A stretch of DNA of 64,000 nucleotides from a virus. The position numbers and the translations under genes were made by a program. The stretch is taken from the IMG/VR virus record IMGVR_UViG_3300035181_001402, positions 1-64,000 of that record; one strand, given 5' to 3'. The number at the start of each line of letters is the position of its first letter. Position 1 is the stretch's first letter. This document shows, in pieces, positions 1 through 10,475 of the stretch. The notes under the pieces were generated by a model that did not search any database, had not been told where the DNA came from, and saw only the letters and a program-made list of their open reading frames with translations.

Positions 1-2
1 AC

Positions 3-599
3 GTCAACACAGACAGCTCCGTCGACACGACGCGGCCGGACTTCCTCTACTCGATCGTCGGCTACCTCCTCTTTTTGAATGGGCGGCTCCCGCCCATGGA
101 CTTCTCCGACGAGGAGTTCCGGCAGTTTGTCATCAACCTCATCCGAATCTACTTCCAAGGGTCGACCCCCAAATCGATTTCGGACTTGACGAAGCTCCTT
201 CTCTCGGGGGACGTGCGAGTGACGGAGAACTTCCTCCTCGTTCGTCAAGGGGCTTCGGGCCTGGATATCTCGGACCAGTTCGGCTTCAACGTTGACGTGG
301 TCATCCCTGTTGGGGGACAGCTTCCGACGAACATGTTCCAGGTCGATGCCACGCTGAGGATGCTCCTCGACATCATCCGGCCGGCGCACACCCTCTTCAA
401 GATCCGGTACATCTTCCAGGATCCGATCATCCCCAATGGGGATACCACAGGCACCATCATCGACAGCATGCGCTGGGCTCTCGCGAACTACTACTACGAG
501 GACTTCAGGTCTTATTGGGGTGGAGTTCGGAATCGTGATCGGCTTGGAATGAAGCAAAATCAAGCCGTGTCCGCGGAAGATCACTCGAAGGATTTCTGA
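3..599 (+). CDS. Virion structural protein, probably baseplate-proximal (5' truncated)
   Basis: The reading frame is open to the left edge, so the true start lies outside the window; TTG at 75 and ATG at 96 are internal. The visible 198 residues contain a hydrophobic stretch followed by a PAHTLFKIRY-type segment, which I associate only loosely with tail/baseplate proteins. The frame ends 5 bases before the next large virion gene, in the same orientation. The role is inferred mainly from this position at the head of a structural block. Confidence 0.5.
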   Translation, partial: VNTDSSVDTTRPDFLYSIVGYLLFLNGRLPPMDFSDEEFRQFVINLIRIYFQGSTPKSISDLTKLLLSGDVRVTENFLLVRQGASGLDISDQFGFNVDVVIPVGGQLPTNMFQVDATLRMLLDIIRPAHTLFKIRYIFQDPIIPNGDTTGTIIDSMRWALANYYYEDFRSYWGGVRNRDRLGMKQNQAVSAEDHSKDF

Positions 600-604
600 C
601 CTTC

Positions 605-3600
605 ATGTCTACGACCTTGAACCAGGTTCTCTACACGTCGTCGTCAGGGATTGACGCGCAGAGCATCTACACGGACCGAGGGCCCATCTCCAAGCCCCCG
701 CTCGTTCTTGCAACGGGGACAGGGGCTACCCTCGATTCGTACACGACCGTGACGTTGCCGGGGGCCAATGTCCTTCTCTCCTATGTCGGCCTCGACGTCA
801 AGTTGACCTCGACGTTGAATGGGGGGTCGTACCGTATCGCAGCAAGGATCAGCGCCACCAAGGTTCGTCTTCAGGTGTGCTTCACGCTTCCTAATGTGGA
901 GACCGGGACGATTGCCTGGCAGATCATCGACCCCCGAGATGGGCAGATTGCCGATGACCCCAGCGATGTGACTGTTCACGTCAACGGCTCTCCTGTCATC
1001 CCCGACGCGGTCGCAGGGCTCCTCGGGCAGATTGTTCTTCCCTTCGTCCCTGCTCACGGAGATGACGTCAAGGTCGGCTACTCCTGGATCCACAATCCTA
1101 CGGTTGAGGTTCGGGGTCTCAATTCCAAGGAGTTCAAGCTCAACAACTGGAATCGAGACAACGGGCAGCCCCCCATGGGGAATGGACACAAGTACCGTTA
1201 CAACAACGTGCTTCTTGTCCCGGGCGACTATGTGGCAGCGGACATGCAGGCGGTGTTGGACCAGCCTCTTCAGCGAGACCTCAAGTACCGAGCGTTCGAG
1301 CGAGCCTACACGCCAGTCTTGAACGATCCCAACCTGCTACTCCTGAATTCCCCGACGCACAAGATCGCGTTCCCTCCGCTTCAAAGGGTGATCAACTCGA
1401 CGTTCGTCCCATACCAGGCGCTTGTCCTCCCAGAGAACGACGTCAACCCTTGGGCTCGGATGGGTTCGGGGACGGCAGCTATCGTTGCCCATGAGCTGGT
1501 CGTTGGCGACACGTTGGGGGATGTCTTCCCTGGGGGGCAGCCCATCTTCTGGACGCGTTCGATCGACTTGACGTTCCCCCACGTCTTCGCTGCGACGTGG
1601 CAGATGTACATCAACGCGACCCCCACGTTGGAAGGGGTGTTCTCGGGTGTGGTCGCTGGCTACTCGGACTCCGAGCGGGCGATGGTTGTGGGCTACCTGA
1701 ATGATGCGGGAACCCTCAAGATTGGGTTCCTCGTTGATGGGGAGGACCCGAGCCTCATCACGTCATGGGCCGGCGGCCTGTATGTGAACGGAAACCCGAC
1801 GGGCAGCCCGGTTGTTTTCGACTGGGCGGTGCTTCACTCCTACCGCATCTTCCGAGGGAAAGACCAGGTTGTCCGCCTCTTCGTTGATGGCGCGGTGCTG
1901 GAGACGTTGAAGCTCGGGGAAGGGAGCTTCCCGTTCCTGAGTAGCCTTCATGCGCCGTTCGTGAATCTGGAGGGGGTGTTCTTCGGGTCCCTGTCGATCG
2001 TGGCCACGAGCACATCAACCTGGGATTTCGTCCGCTACCTGATTCTTCCGACGAACCCTGTTCAGACGGCTCCTTCAATCTTCGTCTCCTACGAGGGGAC
2101 AAAGATCCCCGAGGTGGCACCGGGAGCATGGACGCCTGTTGGGGCCCATGGGACGGAGACGATTCTTGGGGGAGACTTCCTGCTCCTCGACTCCACGAGT
2201 GCGACGACGCCTTCTGTGGAAGCTCTTGCGGGGCTCATTGACGGAGACTTCCGAGGGTTCGTTCGGATTGAGCCTCTTCTGTCATCGGCCGCGGATGTGG
2301 TTCTCGACGTGAATGTGCAGCTCCGGACGTTCACCCACGGAATCACCCCCAACGCCTTGATGGCAGCTATCGACGACGGGGATCGTCTTGTCCAGCTCTG
2401 CTTCTTCTCGGATGTGGCAGCACCAAAGCTCAGCTACGGCGGGCGGACCTACCCGGACCAGGCGCAGCCCGTCCCCTGGAATTCGATGGGTACAGCTCCC
2501 GTGCGAATGGTGGGGCAGGTACTTCGGATCTCGGACGCAGATACGAATGACGCTCGGGTCTACTTCGTTGACGACACGGCTCCCACAGGATCTCCCGATC
2601 GTGTTGTCGACGCCACCTCGGACTTCATCCTTGAGTCACGACTCAAGGTCCTTTCCTTCATCCCCGATGGGGGCGGATTCGCTGGAGCGACGGCTCAAGT
2701 CTACGACGGCTCTCGCTCCCTTGGCTTCTTCCTCCAGGAAGCCAGCGGGATCCGCTACATCACGTTGCACTCGGACGGCGCCCCTGTTGTGGGCGGGCAG
2801 TTTGCTTTCGAGTGGAAGGACGGAGCGTTCCACACCTACCGTCTTGTCAAGAGCTTTGGGGGTGACCTCGTCACTCTGTTCGTCGATGGGATCTTCACGG
2901 GCACCGTCGCCTACAGCTCGTTCCCTGTGGCTGTGGGGCCTCCCGTTACGGACGGCACCATCTCCTTCGGGTCTTCGTCCCCGGCTTCGATGCAGTCCAC
3001 CTCCGTGGTCGATTGGGTGTACACGAATGCCTGGCGGGTGCTCTCAAGCTACCGTCGCTATGTGGGGGTCTGGAAGGGCTTCGATTCGGATGCCTTGACG
3101 GGCTACCATCTTCCCCTCAAGGGCTTGGGGAGGGATGTCCACGTCGTCGGGAACGTCATCACGGATACCCTCACGGACTTCTTCGCTTTGGGGGTGGTGA
3201 CCGGAGATCGCCTCATCATCGACGCAGGCCCCAACAAGGGGGTCTACACGATTCAGGCCGTGCCGAACTCCACGACCCTCACCTTGGCCTCGATCATCGT
3301 CAACCAACCCTCGACGGCGAGTTACCGAATCCCCAAGGAAACGGATTGGTCGGTCGCCAGCAAGTACAGGGTCACGCGCAGCCCGGCTGGAGACGTTGAA
3401 GTCTACCAGGGGATGACCCAGCTCATCGAGCTGGGGTACAACACGATCGACCTTCCCTCGAACACCGTCGGAATCCCCAGGATCCTGGCAGGGGGACTTC
3501 CGTCTATCGTTTTCGGGGCCTTCGACCCGACGAACATCTCCCAATCGTCATGGGATTTCGTTCGCTATGGGATCACTCGCTCGCCCACCGAGCTGAGGAT

Positions 3601-4525
3601 TGTCCCCCACCACCAAGTCTTGAACCAGCGGAACGTCATGGCCTCCCCGGAGCACTTGACGATGAATCTTCCGCACACGCACACGGACTTCTGGAGCAGC
3701 TCGACGGGCATCCCTCCGGCGATCGATCCGGACTTCCTACAGAATGCAGGGCTCATCGCCTTCACTCTGCTGAACGAGAAGACCCCGCTGGTCCCGTCGA
3801 CACAGACCGCAGAGGTCCGTCACCCTGTGACCGTCGTGGAACCCATCTCGGGGCTCAACAAGCCCGAGGACGTGCTCAACACGGACTCCGACTTCAAGCT
3901 CAACGATGGGGCTTTCCGGTTCCGTTACGCTGTCCCGGATGACGTTCTGTACAACTCTCTCCAGGTCATCGAAACCACCACGGGGCTTCCGAACCTCATC
4001 GCTCCGGTGGACGACCTTCTCTCAGACATCGGCGCCTTCAACTGGCAGGATGAGGTGTGTCTGGTGTACACGGGGGATGTCCTTCCGGAGCTGGACGCAA
4101 CAGCTCCTACTCCATGGGTAATCGCCTCAGACAATGCCTCCCATGTCACCCGGTCGTCCTTCTCTGGGATCCTCACCTACGGGACGGATGGGACTGGGAC
4201 TCGGACCATCTATCGGAACGCCACGCCTCTTCCGAATTCCCCGAGCTTGGAGACCGAGTTCAAGTTCCGATTCAAGGTCCTCAGCGACTCGACGGGCGGG
4301 ACGGGGGACTCCCAAATTCGAGTGGGCTTCTCAGCTCCCGGGATGACCCTCTCGTTGGCCTTCGTCACCTCATCCCTTGGAGAGCGGTACATCTTGGTCA
4401 AAGATGTGGCTTCGGATACGGTGGTTGGGGGTGCTCCTTTCGACTTCCTCGATGGGGAGTTCCACACGTACCGTCTCGTTCGTAGTCCGGGCGAGGGTAC
4501 TGTCACCATCTACATCGACGGGTAA
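605..4525 (+). CDS. Large virion protein with LamG-like repeats (N-terminal part of a probably split gene)
   Basis: A 1306-residue, beta-rich, Gly/Thr/Ser-rich protein. Several segments have the concanavalin/LamG look: a strand ending FHTYRL, about ten residues, then LFVDG or IYIDG, then a strand pair ending near WDFVRY or DWVYTNAW (about residues 300-480, 700-810 and 1220-1306). Such domains are common in phage tail adhesins that bind surface sugars. The frame stops right after IYIDG, in the middle of the last repeat, and the missing half is encoded by the next ORF one frame back. A GGG run at 4520-4522 read as GGGG would join them, so this is probably one gene of about 1480 residues. Confidence 0.75.
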   Translation: MSTTLNQVLYTSSSGIDAQSIYTDRGPISKPPLVLATGTGATLDSYTTVTLPGANVLLSYVGLDVKLTSTLNGGSYRIAARISATKVRLQVCFTLPNVETGTIAWQIIDPRDGQIADDPSDVTVHVNGSPVIPDAVAGLLGQIVLPFVPAHGDDVKVGYSWIHNPTVEVRGLNSKEFKLNNWNRDNGQPPMGNGHKYRYNNVLLVPGDYVAADMQAVLDQPLQRDLKYRAFERAYTPVLNDPNLLLLNSPTHKIAFPPLQRVINSTFVPYQALVLPENDVNPWARMGSGTAAIVAHELVVGDTLGDVFPGGQPIFWTRSIDLTFPHVFAATWQMYINATPTLEGVFSGVVAGYSDSERAMVVGYLNDAGTLKIGFLVDGEDPSLITSWAGGLYVNGNPTGSPVVFDWAVLHSYRIFRGKDQVVRLFVDGAVLETLKLGEGSFPFLSSLHAPFVNLEGVFFGSLSIVATSTSTWDFVRYLILPTNPVQTAPSIFVSYEGTKIPEVAPGAWTPVGAHGTETILGGDFLLLDSTSATTPSVEALAGLIDGDFRGFVRIEPLLSSAADVVLDVNVQLRTFTHGITPNALMAAIDDGDRLVQLCFFSDVAAPKLSYGGRTYPDQAQPVPWNSMGTAPVRMVGQVLRISDADTNDARVYFVDDTAPTGSPDRVVDATSDFILESRLKVLSFIPDGGGFAGATAQVYDGSRSLGFFLQEASGIRYITLHSDGAPVVGGQFAFEWKDGAFHTYRLVKSFGGDLVTLFVDGIFTGTVAYSSFPVAVGPPVTDGTISFGSSSPASMQSTSVVDWVYTNAWRVLSSYRRYVGVWKGFDSDALTGYHLPLKGLGRDVHVVGNVITDTLTDFFALGVVTGDRLIIDAGPNKGVYTIQAVPNSTTLTLASIIVNQPSTASYRIPKETDWSVASKYRVTRSPAGDVEVYQGMTQLIELGYNTIDLPSNTVGIPRILAGGLPSIVFGAFDPTNISQSSWDFVRYGITRSPTELRIVPHHQVLNQRNVMASPEHLTMNLPHTHTDFWSSSTGIPPAIDPDFLQNAGLIAFTLLNEKTPLVPSTQTAEVRHPVTVVEPISGLNKPEDVLNTDSDFKLNDGAFRFRYAVPDDVLYNSLQVIETTTGLPNLIAPVDDLLSDIGAFNWQDEVCLVYTGDVLPELDATAPTPWVIASDNASHVTRSSFSGILTYGTDGTGTRTIYRNATPLPNSPSLETEFKFRFKVLSDSTGGTGDSQIRVGFSAPGMTLSLAFVTSSLGERYILVKDVASDTVVGGAPFDFLDGEFHTYRLVRSPGEGTVTIYIDG

Positions 4526-4530
4526 AGCAC

Positions 4531-5052
4531 ATGGGAACCCCGATCATCGTCAAGCTGAGCGCCTTCTCAGGGGTTGCTCAAGGGCTATTTTACGGGTCCT
4601 CCGAGGGACGGGTCTTCTTTTCGCCGGCCATGGAAGCGGCGGCGGCGAACTCGGTCATTCAGATCGATGAGGTCGACGTTTGCACGAAGGCGTACGACAC
4701 CTACAAGTTCCCCGCGCTGGTCGACCCTGTCCCCCTCTTCACGTACCCCTTGAACCCTGGGATGACCTTCACCCCGTCGCTGCTTGGGGTGGGATCTGTC
4801 CTCTGGGCTCCGGCGTCGAGGCTCTCGGAAGCCACCTTCGACTTCGGTTACAAGAACTCCGACACCATCGGGGGAGCAACCAGCTCTCGCGCAATTGCGA
4901 CCCTCACTGAGCCCATGGACCCGACCAAGGTTTCATTGTTGAACAACGTCTACTGGACGTTGTTCAACGGAATCGGGCACCCCTTCATCACAGCGGCCAA
5001 CCTGGCGCCAATCGGTCCGGGGACGACGACAGTTGTGACTCTCGAACCCTAG
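4531..5052 (+). CDS. C-terminal part of the LamG-repeat virion protein (apparent separate ORF)
   Basis: 173 residues as read. The first 45 or so match the second half of the LamG-like repeat that the upstream ORF leaves incomplete (GRVFF, then VIQIDEVDVCTKA, comparable to GTISFG, then SVVDWVYTNA, in an earlier repeat). The remaining 125 residues are an unrecognised beta-rich tail. If real as a separate gene, it starts at ATG 4531, 5 bases after the upstream stop, with only a weak ribosome-binding site. I favour a single gene broken by a one-base deletion. Confidence 0.6.
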   Translation: MGTPIIVKLSAFSGVAQGLFYGSSEGRVFFSPAMEAAAANSVIQIDEVDVCTKAYDTYKFPALVDPVPLFTYPLNPGMTFTPSLLGVGSVLWAPASRLSEATFDFGYKNSDTIGGATSSRAIATLTEPMDPTKVSLLNNVYWTLFNGIGHPFITAANLAPIGPGTTTVVTLEP

Positions 5053-5078
5053 TTTTCTCTTATCCGTGGGGACGAGTG

Positions 5079-5744
5079 ATGGCACTCAATGTGGACGAAT
5101 TCGCTCAGCTCTTCGCGGCCCCTCCGCAGACCTATGCTCTGAATCAGCTCTGCGAGACGTTCGCGGATCCTGCTGAAAAAGGGCACTGGATCCGAGGCGA
5201 TGTCTTCATCACCCTCCGCGACGGGGAGACCGACGAGGTCCAAGATCACCGGGAAGTTCGGAACCTTGTCGTTTTCGACGCTTCGATCCTGATCGCGAGG
5301 CTCCTCAAGAACAGCCAGGAGCCTCCCACGGGCATCTTCGCTCTTGCGGTTGGGACGGGGGACGTCGGCTGGAACCCGATGAGCCCCCCGGCGGCGACGA
5401 ACACCCAACGGGCGCTCTTCTCCGAGCTGACGCGGAAGACGTTCACGACGACGACCTACATCGACGCTGGGGGTCTTCCTTCGGCCATCCCTACCAAGGT
5501 GGTGGACTACACGACCACATACACGCAGTCGGAGGCTGTGGGGCCCCTGGTCGAGATGGGCCTCATTGGGGGCAACGTCTCCTCGAACCTCGCGATCAAG
5601 AACCCCGTCTCCCCTCCCAATGGGGCGTATGACCCGACGGTGGACCTCACGACCAAAGAGACGCTGATCAACTACCTGACGTTCCCCGTGATCAACAAGC
5701 CGGCCACTTCCACGATGACCATCGTGTGGCGTTTGACCACCTAA
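5079..5744 (+). CDS. Putative tail/virion structural protein
   Basis: 221 residues from ATG 5079 (GTG 5076 is an alternative three bases upstream). Contains an LRDGETDEV segment, a FDASILIARLLK helix, and FALAVGTGDVGW followed by TQRALFSELTRK. This layout recalls small phage structural proteins that carry a GTG loop, but I cannot name the family. It lies between two large virion genes with spacing of 26 and 10 bases. The function is inferred from context only. Confidence 0.55.
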   Translation: MALNVDEFAQLFAAPPQTYALNQLCETFADPAEKGHWIRGDVFITLRDGETDEVQDHREVRNLVVFDASILIARLLKNSQEPPTGIFALAVGTGDVGWNPMSPPAATNTQRALFSELTRKTFTTTTYIDAGGLPSAIPTKVVDYTTTYTQSEAVGPLVEMGLIGGNVSSNLAIKNPVSPPNGAYDPTVDLTTKETLINYLTFPVINKPATSTMTIVWRLTT

Positions 5745-5754
5745 AGGCACCCGC

Positions 5755-8340
5755 GTGAACAAGTACTTCGGAGCCGCGGTGAGCGGCTATCTGGATCCGT
5801 CGGGCCGCAACTTCGAGTCGACCGTGAGCCAGGCTGGGAAGCCGGTTCTCGACAAGGAGCTGAACCTTTCGCAGGACCTCGCAGAGGGCTTTTCGCAAGG
5901 GCTTGCTCAACGCATGCCTTCGGGCTGTATTGCGGATGACTTCTTGGGGACGAGTAGCGCCTCCTCGGGCATCTTCACGACGAGCGTGGTCGCCAACCAG
6001 CTCGCGATGCCCAACAATCTCGTTGCACAGGTCAACGGCTGGACGTTCCTCGTCGCCCACACCAACGCGAACGGGTCCAACAAGCTCAACATGGGGGCGG
6101 CTCCCGCTGGAGCTGGGGCCAACCGTACGGACCTTGTTGTCCTGGAAGTCTGGAGGGCTCTCATCTCGGCATCCCCCGATGCAACGAACAAGAGCCCCGC
6201 GGGTCGCATCTGGAGGAATGGCAACGTCAAGGTCGCTTCCGCCAACGACCTGGCATTGAACTACGCCGACGACATCTTGGACACCAACGTGGGATCCGAG
6301 ACCACCAAGAGGGTACAGCTCCAATACCGGCTGAGGGTCCTTCATGGGGTCGACCTCTTCGCCACGCCCTACGGTCTTGATGACCCGACTGTGGTCGCGA
6401 ATTCAATCCCGACCAACGCGGCCACCCCGGATGGTGTTGCCACGCTTTTCCCCTACGTCAATCAGTCGACGAGCGGTGACCCTGGTCTTTGGGTCGCTGG
6501 CAACGGCACCACATCGAACACCTTGGGGACGGTCGATGGCTACATGTACGCCATCCCTCTCCTTGCCGTGTTCCGGCGGAACACCACGGCGTTCGCTCGC
6601 AACACGAATCACAACGGAGGGGTCGCCAGCCCGGGACCGAGTGATCGGCCGGACGGGCTTTTTCACGACATCCTTGCAGCGAAGGATATCGCCGACCTCC
6701 GTCATGCGGTCAGTCCGACGGGCTGGGACTACCGCGAACTCCTGGAGAAGAGCTTCAACGCGCTCCTCGACAACTCGGTTCAGACGGACTGGACGTCGAC
6801 TACAATCGGCGGCGGGTCCAATGGGCACACGGTTCTCTGGGCTGACTCGATTGGGGTCTCGAACGCCAACGGTGGGGATGGGACAACGACGGGGAACACC
6901 CCGGGAGCGGCGTTCATCGGGGAGTTCGATGCTGCTCGTAGGTCGTTCTCGGATCGTGTGGTCTACGAGGTCATCACGGTTGCTGTGCCCGCACCCGGCG
7001 GTGGCTGGGTTGATGGGTCAGTGGTCACCATTGACCCCACAGCTCTGGCCATCTACCCCTACGCTGCCTTCAACTGGGCTTCCTACAACCCTGCCACCGT
7101 GGCCTTCGTGGACTACCTGAGTGCCCAATGGATTGGGGATGGGAGCGGGAAGGTCACGCGAGATGCCGCCAACGGGGTCTATCTCGTGACGGGACTCGGC
7201 GAAATCCCTGTGAATACCCTTACGATCAAGATGGGGATTCTCTTTGGGTTTGGGTTGACGGATGAAACCCTATACGTGGATCTCTTGGTGGCATATCCGG
7301 CTGGGGTGGGACTCTCGAAGACGCCCACCACCACGTTTGGGGCTGCCTCTGTTGAGGTGAACAATCCCGGGGCCCTACCGGGATCCTCGCCCATTTCGTT
7401 CTCGGCTCTGGCGTCAACGAATGACATTGATGCCCCCCATCGAGAGGTTCGCCTCCAGTACAACACGTCAACGATCACGCTGACGATGGACGCGGACAGG
7501 ACTCAGATCGCCACGCGTTACCGACTTCCGGAACGCGCAGATAGCATCGTGTCAGTGCTCAAGAACGGGTCTCCGATCGCGGGGACGACTTCGTTGCACT
7601 TCAGCGGTCGCTACTTCGACCTCACTGCGGATTCGACCACCCCGGGAGATGTGCTCGACATCTCCTACGTCGCCATTCGACCGCTCCCTCAGAATGGGGA
7701 GCAGTTGACGGTCTACTACGAAGCGAGGGCTCCTCAAACGGCGAGATCCGAGTTGATCGGGATGACCCTGACTTTGACCCCGAGGCATGTCGGGGAGTCT
7801 CTCTTCACTTTCTCCACGGGGAGCGGGTCTCAGGACGAGGGGTATCCGTTCCCCTTTGCCTACGTCCAGGTGGGGGGCATCTACCCGACGGACAGCAGTT
7901 CTTTCAACGGGGACCATGAGCTGACGGGGTCGAAGCAGCTCTCGGTGATGAACTTCAGCTCGCAGACGGGCTTCCTCAAGTTGCCGTTGTACGTGCCTTT
8001 CGTCCCGAGTCCTGAAGCCATGACGTTCGATCGTGCGCTGGTCGACACGGATATCGAGGGACGAAGCTTCTTCAAATCCGTGCCCAGTGGGTATACCCCC
8101 AATGCCTACGCTCAGAACTTCTCGGATTCCAAGACGCACAGGAATGTCCTCCCTGTGCTTGCGGAGCTTTCCTCTGATTCTCCGTTGGGCTTCCGGGGGC
8201 AACTCGTTCTCGTGATGCTCGTTCGGAATGCAACGCTCGACGATGGGAATTGGGTGGCGTTTGACCCCAATCTCTCTCTGAATACGACGACAGCAGGTGT
8301 AGTCCGCATCAAGGGCAACCCGCTCTCTCGGAGGTTCTGA
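5755..8340 (+). CDS. Large virion protein, tail-fibre/baseplate type, paralogue of the 11112 gene
   Basis: 861 residues from GTG 5755. The N-terminal 60 residues (LDPSGRNFE, then SQAGKPVLDKELNLSQDL) resemble the opening of DUF4815-type phage tail proteins, which begin with a Q-G-K-x-x-x-D-x-E-L-N-x-x-Q pattern. The same opening, and a second block reading DGLFHDILAAKDIADLRH, recur in the gene at 11112 (DGLFSDQIAATDILDLRH), so the two are paralogues. The body is beta-rich with no obvious enzyme motif. The stop overlaps the next ATG by one base (TGATG), suggesting coupled translation. Confidence 0.65.
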   Translation: MNKYFGAAVSGYLDPSGRNFESTVSQAGKPVLDKELNLSQDLAEGFSQGLAQRMPSGCIADDFLGTSSASSGIFTTSVVANQLAMPNNLVAQVNGWTFLVAHTNANGSNKLNMGAAPAGAGANRTDLVVLEVWRALISASPDATNKSPAGRIWRNGNVKVASANDLALNYADDILDTNVGSETTKRVQLQYRLRVLHGVDLFATPYGLDDPTVVANSIPTNAATPDGVATLFPYVNQSTSGDPGLWVAGNGTTSNTLGTVDGYMYAIPLLAVFRRNTTAFARNTNHNGGVASPGPSDRPDGLFHDILAAKDIADLRHAVSPTGWDYRELLEKSFNALLDNSVQTDWTSTTIGGGSNGHTVLWADSIGVSNANGGDGTTTGNTPGAAFIGEFDAARRSFSDRVVYEVITVAVPAPGGGWVDGSVVTIDPTALAIYPYAAFNWASYNPATVAFVDYLSAQWIGDGSGKVTRDAANGVYLVTGLGEIPVNTLTIKMGILFGFGLTDETLYVDLLVAYPAGVGLSKTPTTTFGAASVEVNNPGALPGSSPISFSALASTNDIDAPHREVRLQYNTSTITLTMDADRTQIATRYRLPERADSIVSVLKNGSPIAGTTSLHFSGRYFDLTADSTTPGDVLDISYVAIRPLPQNGEQLTVYYEARAPQTARSELIGMTLTLTPRHVGESLFTFSTGSGSQDEGYPFPFAYVQVGGIYPTDSSSFNGDHELTGSKQLSVMNFSSQTGFLKLPLYVPFVPSPEAMTFDRALVDTDIEGRSFFKSVPSGYTPNAYAQNFSDSKTHRNVLPVLAELSSDSPLGFRGQLVLVMLVRNATLDDGNWVAFDPNLSLNTTTAGVVRIKGNPLSRRF

Positions 8341-10475
8341 TGCCCAGCTCGAAGAATCCGACCGTCACCGTCGCCCCTGGTTCCGGCAAGCTCCCGGCAA
8401 ACGTGGCCAATGCCTCGTCACTACTCTTTCCGGTGGGTGAGGGGGGTGGGGTGGTTCTCTCCAGTCACATCGCGGATCCGACTGACGCACACATGGCGTC
8501 CGCAATCGGGGTGGCTCCGATTGACCCCCTGACTTCAGCTCCCCTTTTGGAGAGTGCTGGCGGGGTCATTCGCGGCGAGAGTGTCTTCGACTTCATCCGG
8601 CAGTTCAAGGATCTTGCTCCGCCTCCCCCCAACACCTTGGGGTCGGACAACGGCCTCACCGTCAATTCGGGGATCCCTTACTGGGGTGTCCCGATCTCAA
8701 ACACGGGCGTTAACGGGGCATGGTCTCAAGATTCGACTCACGGTCGAGTGACCAAGTCCTTGATGCACACCTTCGGGTTGTCGAACACCATCACGGGGTT
8801 TCTCTACCCCGCAGATCGTGGGGTTCTCGCAATCTACAAGACGACGGCGACCGACTTTTCCGATAGCGCCAACACGACGTTGGTCGGGGCTCTCTGGTTG
8901 GGGTCCGCGCCTCCTTCGTACAGCGTCCCCTACTCGAACTTCGATGAGTCTCTCCGAGCGGTGGGGCAAGCGGACTACAACCCCACGCTCTCGGGTATCG
9001 ACAATCTCATGTTGCAGTACCGTGGTCCACAGAGCACGGCATCCATGGGTGGCTCCTTTTCGGGGTATCCCCAAAACTTCTCGGCGTATCAGATCGCCGA
9101 ATACGGGTACACCTTCACCATCGCTTCAGGGGACAATGGGAGTTACCTCCTGGTTCACTGGAAGGAGTCTTACGCGACCACCCTTGCGGCAATTCAGCCG
9201 GCGGGGATCACGCCCTTGACCCTTGTTGCTGCCAACTGCTACTCGGCGACTCCTTCGTCCCCTGACTTCGAGAATGTCATTCGGACGAGCATCTACGCAG
9301 ATACGACGGCCACCCTTCCGACAAGTGTCTCTCTCACCACGGCTCCCGCAGGTACGGTGACGACCTCGAAGTCTTCGGGGGTGCCCTACTACAACAGCAC
9401 GGGTCTCGCGTTCTCGATCACGGGGATTGCGAACAACTTGTTCGCGAACTCGTACTACACGAACACCCATGTGACGGGGTCGGTGCCTAATGGGTACACC
9501 TCGGCTACCACTCCGATCACGATCGACTGGGCAGACTTCGGGGGGGCCGTTCAGACGTTCGACCTTTTCGCGTCGCCCTCCAACATCTTCAATAACGGGA
9601 CCTCTTCGTCATTCTCCAATGGGTCCCCTCCGATGCCTGGCACGGTCGTGAAGTTTCAGGCCAATGCACTTCCGGTTCTTGGGGAAGGTCCGGTATGGCC
9701 TCACTCCGTGATCCGAATTCAATATCAGGCGTTGTTTCGGTCCGCCTTGGTGGTGCAAAGCACCGAGAAGTACATGTACAACGCCCTTTCGGTGCTGGCG
9801 TCAACGAACACCCTGGAGCTTTTCAGCGACGAAACCTATCGTCATGTGGGTTCGTTCACGGCAGCTTCGTCTACTACTCCCATCATCCCGGTGGGTGGTA
9901 ACAAGTTCGTTTCTGCGACTGCACTCACGGCCAATAATGGCGAACTCCAGTGCCATCTTGGGTATCTGACCTACCCCCGCGTGAACTACTCGACAGGGTA
10001 CTTTCCGGCGACGGGGCCGGACTACTCGACGGTCTTCTCAGGGGATTCTTCGACCCATATCCGCCGGTATATCCGTGCATTTGATACAGGATTCCCGACC
10101 AGCACGGGCAAGCTCAGGCTACGAGGGCTGAACCCGGCAGACTTCGCTTCGGGGGGCGTCACGTACACCGGAGCCGAGGTCGCAGACCACCTGGGGGGTG
10201 CCATCGTCCAGGTCAAGGTTCCTGGGGTCACTGGGTGGATGGACGTGGGTCGAGCAAAGGGAGACCCGGATCTCACCACGGTGGACTTCCATGGGTGTCG
10301 TACCCGGCTCACCATCTCCCCCACGATTGGGGTTGATGCGTATGTGGAATACGACACGTCTCTTCCCACCGTGAACAATGGGAGCGGTCAATACTTGATC
10401 TTCGTTCGAGTGAGCTACATCAAGAGCACGGGTAACGGGCGAATTCTGACTGAACTCGAATGGACGGCGTCATGA
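8340..10475 (+). CDS. Virion structural protein, unknown type
   Basis: 711 residues, Ser/Thr/Gly/Tyr-rich and predicted beta-rich, with no catalytic motif that I can see. The start ATG 8340 overlaps the preceding stop. Between two paralogous tail-type genes, a tail fibre or receptor-binding role is the natural inference, but no domain is recognised. The stop overlaps the next start (ATGA at 10472). Confidence 0.5.
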   Translation: MPSSKNPTVTVAPGSGKLPANVANASSLLFPVGEGGGVVLSSHIADPTDAHMASAIGVAPIDPLTSAPLLESAGGVIRGESVFDFIRQFKDLAPPPPNTLGSDNGLTVNSGIPYWGVPISNTGVNGAWSQDSTHGRVTKSLMHTFGLSNTITGFLYPADRGVLAIYKTTATDFSDSANTTLVGALWLGSAPPSYSVPYSNFDESLRAVGQADYNPTLSGIDNLMLQYRGPQSTASMGGSFSGYPQNFSAYQIAEYGYTFTIASGDNGSYLLVHWKESYATTLAAIQPAGITPLTLVAANCYSATPSSPDFENVIRTSIYADTTATLPTSVSLTTAPAGTVTTSKSSGVPYYNSTGLAFSITGIANNLFANSYYTNTHVTGSVPNGYTSATTPITIDWADFGGAVQTFDLFASPSNIFNNGTSSSFSNGSPPMPGTVVKFQANALPVLGEGPVWPHSVIRIQYQALFRSALVVQSTEKYMYNALSVLASTNTLELFSDETYRHVGSFTAASSTTPIIPVGGNKFVSATALTANNGELQCHLGYLTYPRVNYSTGYFPATGPDYSTVFSGDSSTHIRRYIRAFDTGFPTSTGKLRLRGLNPADFASGGVTYTGAEVADHLGGAIVQVKVPGVTGWMDVGRAKGDPDLTTVDFHGCRTRLTISPTIGVDAYVEYDTSLPTVNNGSGQYLIFVRVSYIKSTGNGRILTELEWTAS

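Noticed and set aside
4520-4536. Possible programmed translational bypass (GGG take-off before TAA, GGA landing 11 bases on) joining the two LamG ORFs.
   Set aside because: A single missing G in the GGG run explains the break more simply, and eight other genes show the same kind of one-base break at homopolymers.
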